Assembly: GCF_017303295.1 (NCBI RefSeq)
Contig: NZ_JAFKOK010000005.1
Coordinates: 62,001-126,000 of the forward strand
Origin: Rhodobacter sp. NTK016B
Lineage (GTDB): Bacteria; Pseudomonadota; Alphaproteobacteria; Rhodobacterales; Rhodobacteraceae
Length of the DNA stretch: 64,000 bases
Reading direction: 5' to 3'
This document shows positions 42,083 through 50,450 of the stretch, piece after piece (the first letter of the stretch is position 1; each line of letters starts with the position of its first letter). The translations under genes and the position numbers were made by a program. Below the pieces are notes generated by a model. The model saw only the letters and a list, made by a program, of their open reading frames with translations. It was not told the origin of the DNA and made no database searches.

Positions 42083-43063
42083 ATGATGATTTCGAGGCAT
42101 CTCAAGGCCGCAACGGCAGCCGGTCTGCTGGCTCTGGGCGCGACGCCTATCATGGCCCAGTCGCAGGAAATGCGCTTCGCGATGGTGACCCCGCCTTCGC
42201 ATGTCTGGACGCAGTTCGCCAACCATTTCGCCGAAGGCGTGGCCGAGGCGACCGGGGGCGAGATCACCGTGTCGGTCTTCCCCGCCGGTCAGCTGGGCAA
42301 CGAGGCCGAGATGCTGCAGCAACTCGCCGCCGGCGTGCTGGAAATGGGCATCATGACCGCCGGCACCATGAGCCTGCGTGAGCCCAATTTCGCGGCGTGG
42401 CAGGACCCCTTCGCCTTTGACGATGTGTCCGAGGCCATCGCCGCCGCCGATACCGAGGCCGCGCAAGAGATGCTCGACGCTCTCGCGCCGCAGGGGATGC
42501 GCGGCATGGGCTATATCTTTGCGGGTATGCGCCACATCCTGATGGCCGACCGCGACGTTACCTCGCTCGAGGATCTCGCCAACCAGAAGATCCGCATCCT
42601 GCCCTTCCCGGCGGCGCTGACATGGTGGCGCGCGGCGGGTGCGGTGCCGACACCCGTTGCTCTGGGTGATGTGTATCAGGCGCTCAGCTCGGGTCTGCTG
42701 GACGGGGTCGATATTGATCTCGACGCGCTGGTCGGGTTTTCGATGCAGCAGGCGGCCGAGCATCTGATCCTAACCAACCATATCGCGTTTCCGGGTGTGG
42801 TGGTCATGTCCGACAGCGCGTGGAACGGCCTGACGCCCGAACAGCAAGAGGCGATCACCACCGTCTTCGAAGAAAGCTTCGACTGGGGTAACGCCCTGCA
42901 GGTCGAGGCCGAGGCCGCGAACCTCGCCGCGCTTGAAGACCAGATCGCCATCACCCGGCTGGACAATGCGCGCGAGATCTTCGCCCCGGCGAACGACGCC
43001 TACGAGGCCGAATTCGGCGCGCTTCCGCTGCTGCAGGCGCTGCGCACCCAGACCGGACGCTGA
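42083..43063 (+). CDS. TRAP transporter substrate-binding protein, DctP type
   Basis: A 326-residue periplasmic binding protein with signal peptide MMISRHLKAATAAGLLALGATPIMAQS. It has the DctP fold markers RFAMVTPPSHVWTQFANHFAEGVAEATGGEITVSVFPAGQLG, then GMGYIFAGMRHILMADRDVTSLEDLANQKIRI and PLGDVYQALSSGLLDGVD. An Arg in LANQKIRI is the usual carboxylate-binding position. The ligand is probably the substrate of the upstream enzymes. GAGAAGGAAG precedes the start. Confidence 0.9.
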   Translation: MMISRHLKAATAAGLLALGATPIMAQSQEMRFAMVTPPSHVWTQFANHFAEGVAEATGGEITVSVFPAGQLGNEAEMLQQLAAGVLEMGIMTAGTMSLREPNFAAWQDPFAFDDVSEAIAAADTEAAQEMLDALAPQGMRGMGYIFAGMRHILMADRDVTSLEDLANQKIRILPFPAALTWWRAAGAVPTPVALGDVYQALSSGLLDGVDIDLDALVGFSMQQAAEHLILTNHIAFPGVVVMSDSAWNGLTPEQQEAITTVFEESFDWGNALQVEAEAANLAALEDQIAITRLDNAREIFAPANDAYEAEFGALPLLQALRTQTGR

Positions 43064-43072
43064 CACAAACCC

Positions 43073-43097
43073 GGGGCGGCGCAAAGCGTGCCGCCCC
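43073..43097 (+). promoter_or_regulatory. Hairpin between dctP and dctQ
   Basis: GGGGCGGC (43073-43080) and GCCGCCCC (43090-43097) form a perfect 8-bp GC stem 10 bases after the dctP stop, without a strong T-run. Such intra-operon stems typically reduce readthrough and stabilise the binding-protein message relative to the membrane genes. Confidence 0.6.
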
Positions 43098-43125
43098 CTT
43101 CCTGATCCGCGGATGGAGACGAGCC

Positions 43126-43674
43126 TTGGCGATGTTGGAGCGAACGGGACGGCAGGTCGAACGCGTGAACCGCGCACTGGCATGGATCGAGCTGCTGGTG
43201 TGCCAGTTTCTGGTCGCCGGTTTCGCGCTGTTGCTCCTGGTGAATGTCACCTTGCGCTACGCGTTCTCGGCGCCGCTCTATTATGCCGAGGAAACTGCGG
43301 TCTACATGCTGATCTGGATGACCTATCTGGCGGCCGCCGCCGCCATTGCGCGGGGCGATATGGTCGCGCTGACGATCCTGACCGACAAGCTGCCGCTTCG
43401 TTTGCAGCAGGTGCTGAAGATCGTCGTGAACCTGTTGATCGCGGCGATGTGCGTGGTGTTGCTCGACGCGACGATCAACTGGCTGAACGCGCCCGGCACG
43501 GCCTTTGACCTTGCCCTGACACTGGGTCTGCCCAAGCGGCCCTTCTACGCGATCATGGCGATCTTTTTCGCGCTCGTAAGCCTGCACGCGCTTGCCCATG
43601 CGTTTCTTGGCGCGCTGCGGTTGCTGCGCGGCGAGCCGGAACCCGGCGCATCCAATCTCGGAGTCTCGCAATGA
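43126..43674 (+). CDS. TRAP transporter small permease, DctQ type
   Basis: A 182-residue protein with four membrane helices and DctQ markers (VNVTLRYAFSAPLYYAEETAVYMLIWMTYLAAAAAIARGDMVALTIL). The start is TTG at 43126 or ATG at 43132. The TTG has GGATGGAG at better spacing. It pairs with the large permease, whose start overlaps its stop by 4 bases. Confidence 0.88.
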   Translation: MAMLERTGRQVERVNRALAWIELLVCQFLVAGFALLLLVNVTLRYAFSAPLYYAEETAVYMLIWMTYLAAAAAIARGDMVALTILTDKLPLRLQQVLKIVVNLLIAAMCVVLLDATINWLNAPGTAFDLALTLGLPKRPFYAIMAIFFALVSLHALAHAFLGALRLLRGEPEPGASNLGVSQ

Positions 43675-44948
43675 AAACCGGGCTGAGTTTCGCGATCCTG
43701 ATCGCCATGGCCATGCCGGTCGCCTTCGTGCTGATCGGTGCGACCTTCGCCTTCATGCTGTTCGAAAGCAATTTCCGCGTTCTGGCGGTGCTGCCCGGCG
43801 TCATGTTCTCGGGGCTCGAGGTCTTCGACCTGCTGGCGATCCCGCTCTTCATCCTGCTGGGAGAGATCATGAACGCGGGCAGCATCACCCGGAAACTGAT
43901 CGACGCCGCGCGCCTGCTTCTGGGCCGCATCCCCAACGCGCTGGCCTATGTCTGCCTGACGGCGAACCTGATGCTGGCCTCGATCGTCGGCTCGGCCACC
44001 GCGCAGATCGCGATCATGACCAAGACCATGGTCGGCGAGATGGAGCGCGACGGTTATCCCAAGGGCTTCTCGGTGGCGCTGACGGCGGCGGCGGGGATTC
44101 TGGGGCCGATCATCCCGCCCTCGATGCCCTTCATCCTGTATGGCGTGATCGCGCAGGTTTCGGTGGCGGACATGTTCCTTGCGGGCATCCTGCCCGGCAT
44201 CTTGCTGTTCGCCGGGCTGGCTCTGCTGATTACCCTGCGCCGCCCCCGTCGCGACGCGGATCTGAAGGCTTTGCAGGCGGCAGCGCGCGATCCGGCTGTG
44301 CCCGCTATGCGCGTTCTTCTCGAAGCGCTGGCGGCGCTGAGCATCCCGGCGGTGATCGTGATCGGCATCACCTTCGGCATCGTCACGCCCACCGAATCCG
44401 CCGTTCTGGCGGTGGCGATCGCGCTGGTTGTGGGCGGGCTGATCTTTCGCGACCTGTCATGGCGCGACTTCCCGCAGATGCTGAGCCGCACCGCACAGGG
44501 ATCGGCGCTGGTGCTGATCCTGATCGCGGCGGCCAAGGTCTTCGGCTGGGTGCTGACCTATTACCACGTCCCGCAGGCGATCGCCGGGGCGCTGCAGATG
44601 ATGACCACCGATCCCACGCTGTTCATGTTGCTGGTCTTTGCGTTCTGTCTAGTGGTGGGCGCTTTCCTCGACGGGATCGCGGCGATGATCATTCTTGTGC
44701 CGATCCTGTTGCCGGTGGCGACCGGGGTCTATGGCGTGAACCCGGTGCATTTCGGCGTCGTCGTCTGCATGACCTTCGCCATCGGCCTGCTGACCCCGCC
44801 GGTGGGGCTGGGGCTGTATATCTCGGCGGCGATCTCGGGGCTGCCGATGATGACGATCGTGCGGGACATCACACCCTTCGTCGCTCTGACCATACTCGTG
44901 GTCGCGCTGATCGCGGCGTTCCCCGTGCTGACGCTGGCCTTGTTCTGA
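43671..44948 (+). CDS. TRAP transporter large permease, DctM type
   Basis: A 425-residue protein with about twelve membrane helices. Markers include LLAIPLFILLGEIMNAG, ANLMLASIVGSATAQIAIMTKTMVGEMERDGYPKGFS, GILGPIIPPSMPFILYGVIAQVS, and TPPVGLGLYISAAIS. It is the Na+-coupled transport subunit. It ends the catabolic operon and faces the P-type ATPase gene tail-to-tail, 11 bases away. Confidence 0.93.
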   Translation: MKTGLSFAILIAMAMPVAFVLIGATFAFMLFESNFRVLAVLPGVMFSGLEVFDLLAIPLFILLGEIMNAGSITRKLIDAARLLLGRIPNALAYVCLTANLMLASIVGSATAQIAIMTKTMVGEMERDGYPKGFSVALTAAAGILGPIIPPSMPFILYGVIAQVSVADMFLAGILPGILLFAGLALLITLRRPRRDADLKALQAAARDPAVPAMRVLLEALAALSIPAVIVIGITFGIVTPTESAVLAVAIALVVGGLIFRDLSWRDFPQMLSRTAQGSALVLILIAAAKVFGWVLTYYHVPQAIAGALQMMTTDPTLFMLLVFAFCLVVGAFLDGIAAMIILVPILLPVATGVYGVNPVHFGVVVCMTFAIGLLTPPVGLGLYISAAISGLPMMTIVRDITPFVALTILVVALIAAFPVLTLALF

Positions 44949-44959
44949 GAGCGCGGCTC

Positions 44960-46825
44960 TTACGCGGCCCCGGCGGTCGTCGCCGTCTCGCGCGGCGTGA
45001 TGCGCAGGGCGCGCAGGGCGTTCAGGATCACGGCGACGTCGATGACTTCCTGCAGCAGCGCGCCCTCGACCGGCGTCAGGTAGCCATAGGCGGCGGCGAT
45101 CATGCCCAGCACCGAAAGCCCGATCCCCGCGACCACGCTTTCGACGGCGATCCGGCGCGCGGACCGCGCGATCTCGATCCCCGGACCCAGCCGGTCGATC
45201 CGGTCGACCAGCAACACGACATCCGCCGCCTCGGCCGAGGCCGCCGCGCCGCGTGCGCCCATCGCCACGCCCACATCGGCCGCCGCAAGCGCGGGCGCGT
45301 CGTTGACGCCGTCGCCCACCATCATGACGGGTCCGTGCTTGTGCTCGGTCAACACAAGCAGAACCTTCTGATCCGGCGTCAGGCCCGCCCGCACACCGTC
45401 AAGGCCAAGCCCTTCGGTCACCCGTTCGGCCACATCCGCGCGATCGCCGGTGGCCAGCAGGATGCGCGCGATCCCCTCGCGACGCAGCCCGTCGAGCATG
45501 GCGCTCGCGCCCTCGCGCAGCGGATCGGACATGACGAGATACCCGGCCATGCGGCCATCGATTGCCACAGCAACAAGGACCGACCCCGCCGCGATGCTGG
45601 TGCGGTCGCCGGGGCGCCGCCCCACCCGCGCCGCAACGAAGTCGTCGCCGCCGACAACCACGTCGCGGCCCTCGACATGGCCGACAAGGCCTTCGCCCGG
45701 AAATTCCGCCACCTCTGACGGCACGGGCAGCGCGAGGCCGCGCGCCTTTGCCGCCTCGACGATGGCCTGCGCTACCGGGTGTTTCGAGGCCTGATCGAGC
45801 GAGGCGGCAAGGCGCAGGATGTCGTCCTCGGCCATCCCATTCTGGCTGTTGATCGACACGATCTGCGGGCGGCCATCGGTCAGCGTGCCGGTCTTGTCGA
45901 GGATCAGCGTGTGGATGCGTGCCATCGTCTCAAGCGGCCCGGCCCCCTTGATCAGCACGCCAAAATGCGTGGCGCGCGACAGACCGGCAACCAGAGCGAC
46001 CGGCACGGCAAGGATAAGCGGGCAGGGCGTGGCCACGACCAGCACGGCGACCGCGCGGATCGGATCTCCGGTGATCCACCACGCGGCCAAGGCGATGCCG
46101 AGCGTGACCAGAAGAAACCCCAGCGACCAGCGATCCGCCAGCCGCGACATCGGCGCCTTTGATGCCTGCGCCGTTTCGACCAGCCGGACGATCCCGGCAT
46201 AGGTGCTGTCCTTGGCCTCGTGCGTTGCTGTCAGTTCGAAGGCCTCGCCCGCATTGGTCGAGCCGCTCATCGCCTCGGCCCCGCGCGCCAGCCGCACGGG
46301 CAGGGATTCGCCCGTCAATGCCGAGGTGTCCAGAAAGGCGGTCTCGGACGCCACCGTGCCATCGACCGGTACCACATCGCCCTGCCGGATCAGCAGCCGG
46401 TCGCCGGGGGCAAGGTCGTCGAGCGGCACGTCCTCAAGCCCGCCGTCGCGGTGCCGGGTCGCGGTGCGCGGTACGCGCGAAAGCAGGTCCCGCATCGAGC
46501 GCCGGGCGCGTCCCTCGGCAAAGGCTTCAAGGAAGGTGCCGCCCGAATACATCAGCGCGACGACCGCCGCCGCCAGCGTCTCGCCGAATACCAGCGCTGC
46601 CGCCATCGAAAGCGCGGCGACGATATCCAGCCCGACCTCGCCCGAACGCAGGCTGCGCAGGATCTCGACCCCGAGCGCGACAAGCGCGGGAACGACACCG
46701 GCCACCCACAGAAGATCGGCGACGCCGGTGCGGCCTGCGAAGTAGAACGCAAGCCCCGATGTCAGCCCGGCTGCGGCCCAAAGCAGGATGACGGTCTTCA
46801 GGCGATCGCTGCGCGAGGTTTCCAT
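44960..46825 (-). CDS. P1B-type heavy-metal ATPase with TPC membrane motif, no metal-binding domain
   Basis: A 621-residue protein: METSRSDRLKTVILLWAAAGL, A-domain TGESLPV, transmembrane VATPCPLILAVPVALVAG (about residue 266), phosphorylation DKTGTLTDGRP, and hinge VGDGVNDAPALAAADVGVAMG. The metal site is TPC rather than CPC, and there is no HMA or His-rich N-terminus, which separates it from the island ATPase. TPC/SPC enzymes often export Co, Fe or related ions. Specificity here is unproven. I placed the start at 46825. The longer frame is unsupported. Confidence 0.88.
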   Translation of the reverse strand: METSRSDRLKTVILLWAAAGLTSGLAFYFAGRTGVADLLWVAGVVPALVALGVEILRSLRSGEVGLDIVAALSMAAALVFGETLAAAVVALMYSGGTFLEAFAEGRARRSMRDLLSRVPRTATRHRDGGLEDVPLDDLAPGDRLLIRQGDVVPVDGTVASETAFLDTSALTGESLPVRLARGAEAMSGSTNAGEAFELTATHEAKDSTYAGIVRLVETAQASKAPMSRLADRWSLGFLLVTLGIALAAWWITGDPIRAVAVLVVATPCPLILAVPVALVAGLSRATHFGVLIKGAGPLETMARIHTLILDKTGTLTDGRPQIVSINSQNGMAEDDILRLAASLDQASKHPVAQAIVEAAKARGLALPVPSEVAEFPGEGLVGHVEGRDVVVGGDDFVAARVGRRPGDRTSIAAGSVLVAVAIDGRMAGYLVMSDPLREGASAMLDGLRREGIARILLATGDRADVAERVTEGLGLDGVRAGLTPDQKVLLVLTEHKHGPVMMVGDGVNDAPALAAADVGVAMGARGAAASAEAADVVLLVDRIDRLGPGIEIARSARRIAVESVVAGIGLSVLGMIAAAYGYLTPVEGALLQEVIDVAVILNALRALRITPRETATTAGAA

Positions 46826-47104
46826 GCGGCTCTGCTGTCCCCGGCTCTGGCGGTTGCTCTTGGCGGTGCCGTCATCATTGCGTAGCCGGAACAGGGCGTC
46901 GAGTCCGCGTTGTCGCGCCCGCGCGCTTCGAACGGGTCCTGCAACGAACCCCTGGGCCTGACACGCAGGATGTAGCGGTCGCGGCAAACGACGGGCCAGC
47001 CGAAATCTTTGACCGACCGACCCCGGCAACGCCGCGCAATCATCCGGTTGATCTTTCGCCCCGCTGGTGGAATTTTCAGCACGATCTCACGCAAAGGCCC
47101 CATC
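46826..47104. promoter_or_regulatory. Divergent gap between the ATPase and HPP genes
   Basis: A 279-base GC-rich region expected to carry promoters in both directions. No strong dyad is evident. An in-frame TTG at 47009 could lengthen the HPP protein, which would shorten this gap. Confidence 0.35.
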
Positions 47105-48256
47105 GTGCACAGACTAGGATCAATCGGCCCGGCGGTTGCTCGTGTTTCGGGCATTGAGGCCCTGCGCGCTGGGCTTGGTGCCCTGATCGGATTGGGGCTG
47201 ACAGGCCTGTTCGTGCTGTCCCCGACGGTCGATGCGGATCTGGGCCTGTATCTCGTCGCGCCGTTCGGGGCGACGTCGGTCCTGCTGTTCGCTCTTCCCA
47301 ACAGCCCCTTGGCGCAGCCGTGGTCGGCCATCGTCGGCAATACCGTCGCGGCCCTTGTCGCGGTTGCGGTGTGTCTTTTGGTGACCGACCCCGTCCTGCG
47401 CATCGCTCTGGCCGTGGGTCTTGCGATCACCGCCACCATTCTGTGCCGCGCGATCCATCCGCCGGCGGGCGCGGTCGCCATGACCGCGGCGATGTCCCCG
47501 GATGCGATCGCCGATCTGGGGTTCTGGTTCGCCCTGACACCCATCGCGCTGGGCACGGCTTTGCTGGTTCTGATCGCGGCCCTCTATGCCCGGCTGACGG
47601 GGCGCCGCTATCCGTTCCGGCAATTCGACGCACCCGGCAAGCACGGCACCGAAGATCGGAACCCGACCGAGCGGCTGGGGCTGTCCGAGGACGACCTGAC
47701 CGCGATCCTCGACCGCTATCGGCAGTCTTTCAACATCGGTGTCGAAGATCTGGCGCGGCTGATCGGCGCCGCCGAGCTTCAGGCCGCAGCGCAATCCGGG
47801 GGCCGGGTAGTCGCGGCGGATATCATGTCGCGCAACCTTGTCACCATCGGGCCTGAGACACCGTTGAGCGAGATCGCCGATCTGTTTCGGCACCATCGCT
47901 TCACGTCCCTGCCCGTCGTCGGGGCAGATCAGGGGTTTCAGGGGGTTATCTTTCAAATCCACCTTATCAGCGAAACCCGCGCCAGCGCCCTTTCCGCCCA
48001 TCGCGGCTTTACAGGCAGTGTCCGCCACTGGTTGCGCAGGGGGCAGGCTGGGCCGATGACGGCGGCCGATATCATGAGCGTCGCGGGGCCTCGCGCTGAC
48101 GCCGACACGCCCGTAGGTGCCTTGCTGCCGATGATGGCCGATGGGGACACCGATGCGGTTCCGGTGCTCGATCGGGACCGGATCATCGGCATTGTCACGC
48201 GCACCGATCTGATCGCCACGCTGGCCCGAAGCGCCGCGCGCGCAGAGCTTGGCTGA
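47105..48256 (+). CDS. HPP-family membrane protein with tandem CBS domains
   Basis: A 383-residue protein starting at GTG 47105 (AAAGG upstream). The N-terminal 170 residues are an HPP domain with four membrane helices and the signature LVAPFGATSVLLFALPNSPLAQPW and IHPPAGAVAMTAA, the motif that names the family. Two CBS domains follow: ADIMSRNLVTIGPETPLSEIADLFRHHRFTSLPVVG and ADIMSVAGPRADADTPVGALLPMMADGDTDAVPVLD. HPP proteins are proposed nitrite or other anion transporters, and CBS pairs bind adenine nucleotides. It stands alone. Confidence 0.88.
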   Translation: MHRLGSIGPAVARVSGIEALRAGLGALIGLGLTGLFVLSPTVDADLGLYLVAPFGATSVLLFALPNSPLAQPWSAIVGNTVAALVAVAVCLLVTDPVLRIALAVGLAITATILCRAIHPPAGAVAMTAAMSPDAIADLGFWFALTPIALGTALLVLIAALYARLTGRRYPFRQFDAPGKHGTEDRNPTERLGLSEDDLTAILDRYRQSFNIGVEDLARLIGAAELQAAAQSGGRVVAADIMSRNLVTIGPETPLSEIADLFRHHRFTSLPVVGADQGFQGVIFQIHLISETRASALSAHRGFTGSVRHWLRRGQAGPMTAADIMSVAGPRADADTPVGALLPMMADGDTDAVPVLDRDRIIGIVTRTDLIATLARSAARAELG

Positions 48257-48496
48257 CAGCGCGCAGGCAGGCGACGACGACCCGCCCGTCCGGCATTCTT
48301 CGCGCCGGGTATTCTGATAGCGGGCGGAAATCGGCTCGACCGGCCCGGGCACCATCCCGCGAACCCTTTGAAATCCCTTTCCCGGCATCGTCGTGCCATC
48401 GCGGGACACCCCTTTCCCTGCCTGCTTTTCCCCGTTATCCAAACGGTCGGGGCGCGCCGGTCCCCGGGAAACCGGCCAATGAAACAAGGGGTCCCC
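48257..48496. other. Gap ahead of the EamA gene
   Basis: A 240-base GC-rich region without a gene. A possible ATG at 48479 is in frame with the EamA gene. I see no terminator or dyad that I would call. Confidence 0.35.
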
Positions 48497-49372
48497 ATGG
48501 ATTTCAAAGCGCTCTTCATGGGCCTCGCCTTCGCCTTCATGTGGTCCTCGGCCTTCACCTCGGCGCGGATGATCGTCGCCGATGCGCCGCCCCTTTATTC
48601 GCTGTCGTTCCGCTTCCTGATTTCGGGCCTGATCGGCGTCACCATCGCCCGCATGCTGGGCGAGACGTGGAACCTGACGCGGGGCCAGTGGCGCGCGACG
48701 ATCATTTTCGGCATCTGCCAGAACGCGGCCTATCTGGGGCTCAACTTCATCGCCATGCAGTGGATCGAGGCCTCGGCCGCCGCGATCATCGCTTCGACCC
48801 TGCCGTTGATGGTGGCTGCGGCCGGGTTCCTGTTCATGGGCGACAAGCTCAAGCCCGTCGCGGTGGCGGGGCTGGTTGCCGGGTTCGGCGGCGTGATCCT
48901 GATCATGGGCGCGCGCTTCGGCGGCGGGCTGGACCCGTTCGGCGTGGCGCTGTGCGTGCTGGCGGCCATGGCGCTGACGATTGCCACGCTCGCCCTGCGC
49001 GGCGCATCGTCGGGCGGAAACGTGATGATGGTGGTGGGGCTTCAGATGCTGGTCGGCGCCGTCGCGCTGATCGGCCCCGCGCTGGCTTTCGAGACCTTCG
49101 AGGTCCACTGGACGCCGCGGCTGATCCTTGCCTTCCTCTATACCACGCTGGTGCCCGGTCTGGCCGCGACCTGGGTCTGGTTCATGCTGGTACAGCGGAT
49201 CGGTGCGGTGCGGGGCGCGACCTTTCACTTTCTCAACCCGTTTTTCGGCGTGGCCATCGCGGCGGCGCTGCTGGGCGAGGGGCTGGGCCTGACCGACGTG
49301 ATCGGCGTTGCGATCATCATGGCCGGGATCCTTGCCGTGCAACTTTCCAAAGCGCCGTCCCGGCCTATCTGA
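48497..49372 (+). CDS. EamA-family (DMT superfamily) transporter
   Basis: A 291-residue protein with ten predicted membrane helices in two EamA repeats: FAFMWSSAFTSARMIVADAPPLYSLSFRFLISGL in the first and YTTLVPGLAATWVWFMLVQRIGAVRGATFHFLNPFFGVAIAAALLGE in the second. These are metabolite or amino-acid exporters, often of unknown substrate. ATG 48497 has AAGGGG upstream. It lies 6 bases before corA. Confidence 0.88.
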   Translation: MDFKALFMGLAFAFMWSSAFTSARMIVADAPPLYSLSFRFLISGLIGVTIARMLGETWNLTRGQWRATIIFGICQNAAYLGLNFIAMQWIEASAAAIIASTLPLMVAAAGFLFMGDKLKPVAVAGLVAGFGGVILIMGARFGGGLDPFGVALCVLAAMALTIATLALRGASSGGNVMMVVGLQMLVGAVALIGPALAFETFEVHWTPRLILAFLYTTLVPGLAATWVWFMLVQRIGAVRGATFHFLNPFFGVAIAAALLGEGLGLTDVIGVAIIMAGILAVQLSKAPSRPI

Positions 49373-49378
49373 CCCGCC

Positions 49379-50440
49379 ATGAGCAAGGAACCGCGTTACT
49401 CCCGCCGCAGTCGTACGCCCCCGGGCGCACCCCCGGGCACTCTGTCCGTCGATCCCGGCGCGCGCGCCACCCGAGTCCATTCGTTCCGCTTCTCGGCCGA
49501 GAACGTGGAAGAGAAGGACGATATCCTCGCCGCCGAAGAGGACAGCGTGCTGTGGCTCAACGTGGACGGTCTGGGCGACCACAAGACGCTGAGCCATATC
49601 GCCGCGACCTTCGGTCTGCATCCGCTGGCGATGGAGGACGTCGTCAGCGTCCACCAGCGCCCCAAGGCCGAAGAATACGAGGCGCATCACTTCATCGTTC
49701 TGCGCATGCCGGACCGGGGCACGGGTCAGCTGACAACCGAACAGGTGGCGATCTTTCTGGGCGATGGCTATGTCATCACCTTTCAGGAAAAGCCCGGCGA
49801 CGTGTTCGACCCGGTGCGCGCGCGGCTTCGCAACCCCGTGGGGCAGATGCGCAAACGGGGTGCCGATTACCTGTGTTACGCGCTGATCGACGCACTGATC
49901 GACGCCTATTTTCCGGTGATCGAGCATCTGGGCGACCAGCTTGAGGCGCTCGAAGATGACATCGTCTTCGAGACGGGCGAGGTCGAGATGGGGCAGATCC
50001 ACGCCCATAAACGCGAATTGATGAGCGTGCGCAGCGCCGTCTGGCCGATGCGCGACGTGGTGGCGACGCTGCAGCGCGAAGAGATCCAGCGCTTTTCCGA
50101 CAATACCCGCCTGTATCTGCGCGACGTGCAGGATCACACGGTGCAGCTGATCGAAACGATCCAGACTTACCGCGAAATCGCCACCGGCCTTGTCGATCTG
50201 CTGCTGTCGAGCCAGTCGAACAAGTCGAACGAGGTGATGCAGGTTCTGACCCTGATCGCCACGATATTCATTCCGCTGACGTTCATCGTCGGCGTCTACG
50301 GGATGAATTTCGATTACATGCCCGAACTGCACTGGAAATGGAGCTATCCCATTGCCATGGCGCTGATGGGGATACTGGCGCTGTCGCTGACCTATTGGTT
50401 CCACCGCAAGGGCTGGCTGTGGAGCAAGCGCAAGCGGTGA
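49379..50440 (+). CDS. corA: CorA-family Mg2+/Co2+ transporter
   Basis: A 353-residue protein: soluble N-terminal funnel domain (LWLNVDGLGDHKTLSHIAATFGLHPLAMEDVVSVHQRPKAEEY), long stalk helix, and two C-terminal membrane helices with the signature YGMNF (VGVYGMNFDYMPEL). The loop continues with ELHWKW. GMN is the selectivity motif of the family. Some zinc exporters (ZntB) share the fold, but the MPEL loop fits CorA. Confidence 0.92.
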   Translation: MSKEPRYSRRSRTPPGAPPGTLSVDPGARATRVHSFRFSAENVEEKDDILAAEEDSVLWLNVDGLGDHKTLSHIAATFGLHPLAMEDVVSVHQRPKAEEYEAHHFIVLRMPDRGTGQLTTEQVAIFLGDGYVITFQEKPGDVFDPVRARLRNPVGQMRKRGADYLCYALIDALIDAYFPVIEHLGDQLEALEDDIVFETGEVEMGQIHAHKRELMSVRSAVWPMRDVVATLQREEIQRFSDNTRLYLRDVQDHTVQLIETIQTYREIATGLVDLLLSSQSNKSNEVMQVLTLIATIFIPLTFIVGVYGMNFDYMPELHWKWSYPIAMALMGILALSLTYWFHRKGWLWSKRKR

Positions 50441-50450
50441 GTCCGAGCGC

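Noticed and set aside
43592-45718. Long plus-strand open frame of 708 codons
   Set aside because: It crosses the DctM gene and the antisense of the P-type ATPase, has no family features and is Arg/Asp/Gly-biased.
47120-50404. Very long minus-strand open frame (1094 codons)
   Set aside because: It runs antisense to three clear genes (HPP-CBS, EamA, CorA) and its translation is low-complexity and Arg/Gly/His-rich, as expected from a shadow frame in GC-rich DNA.
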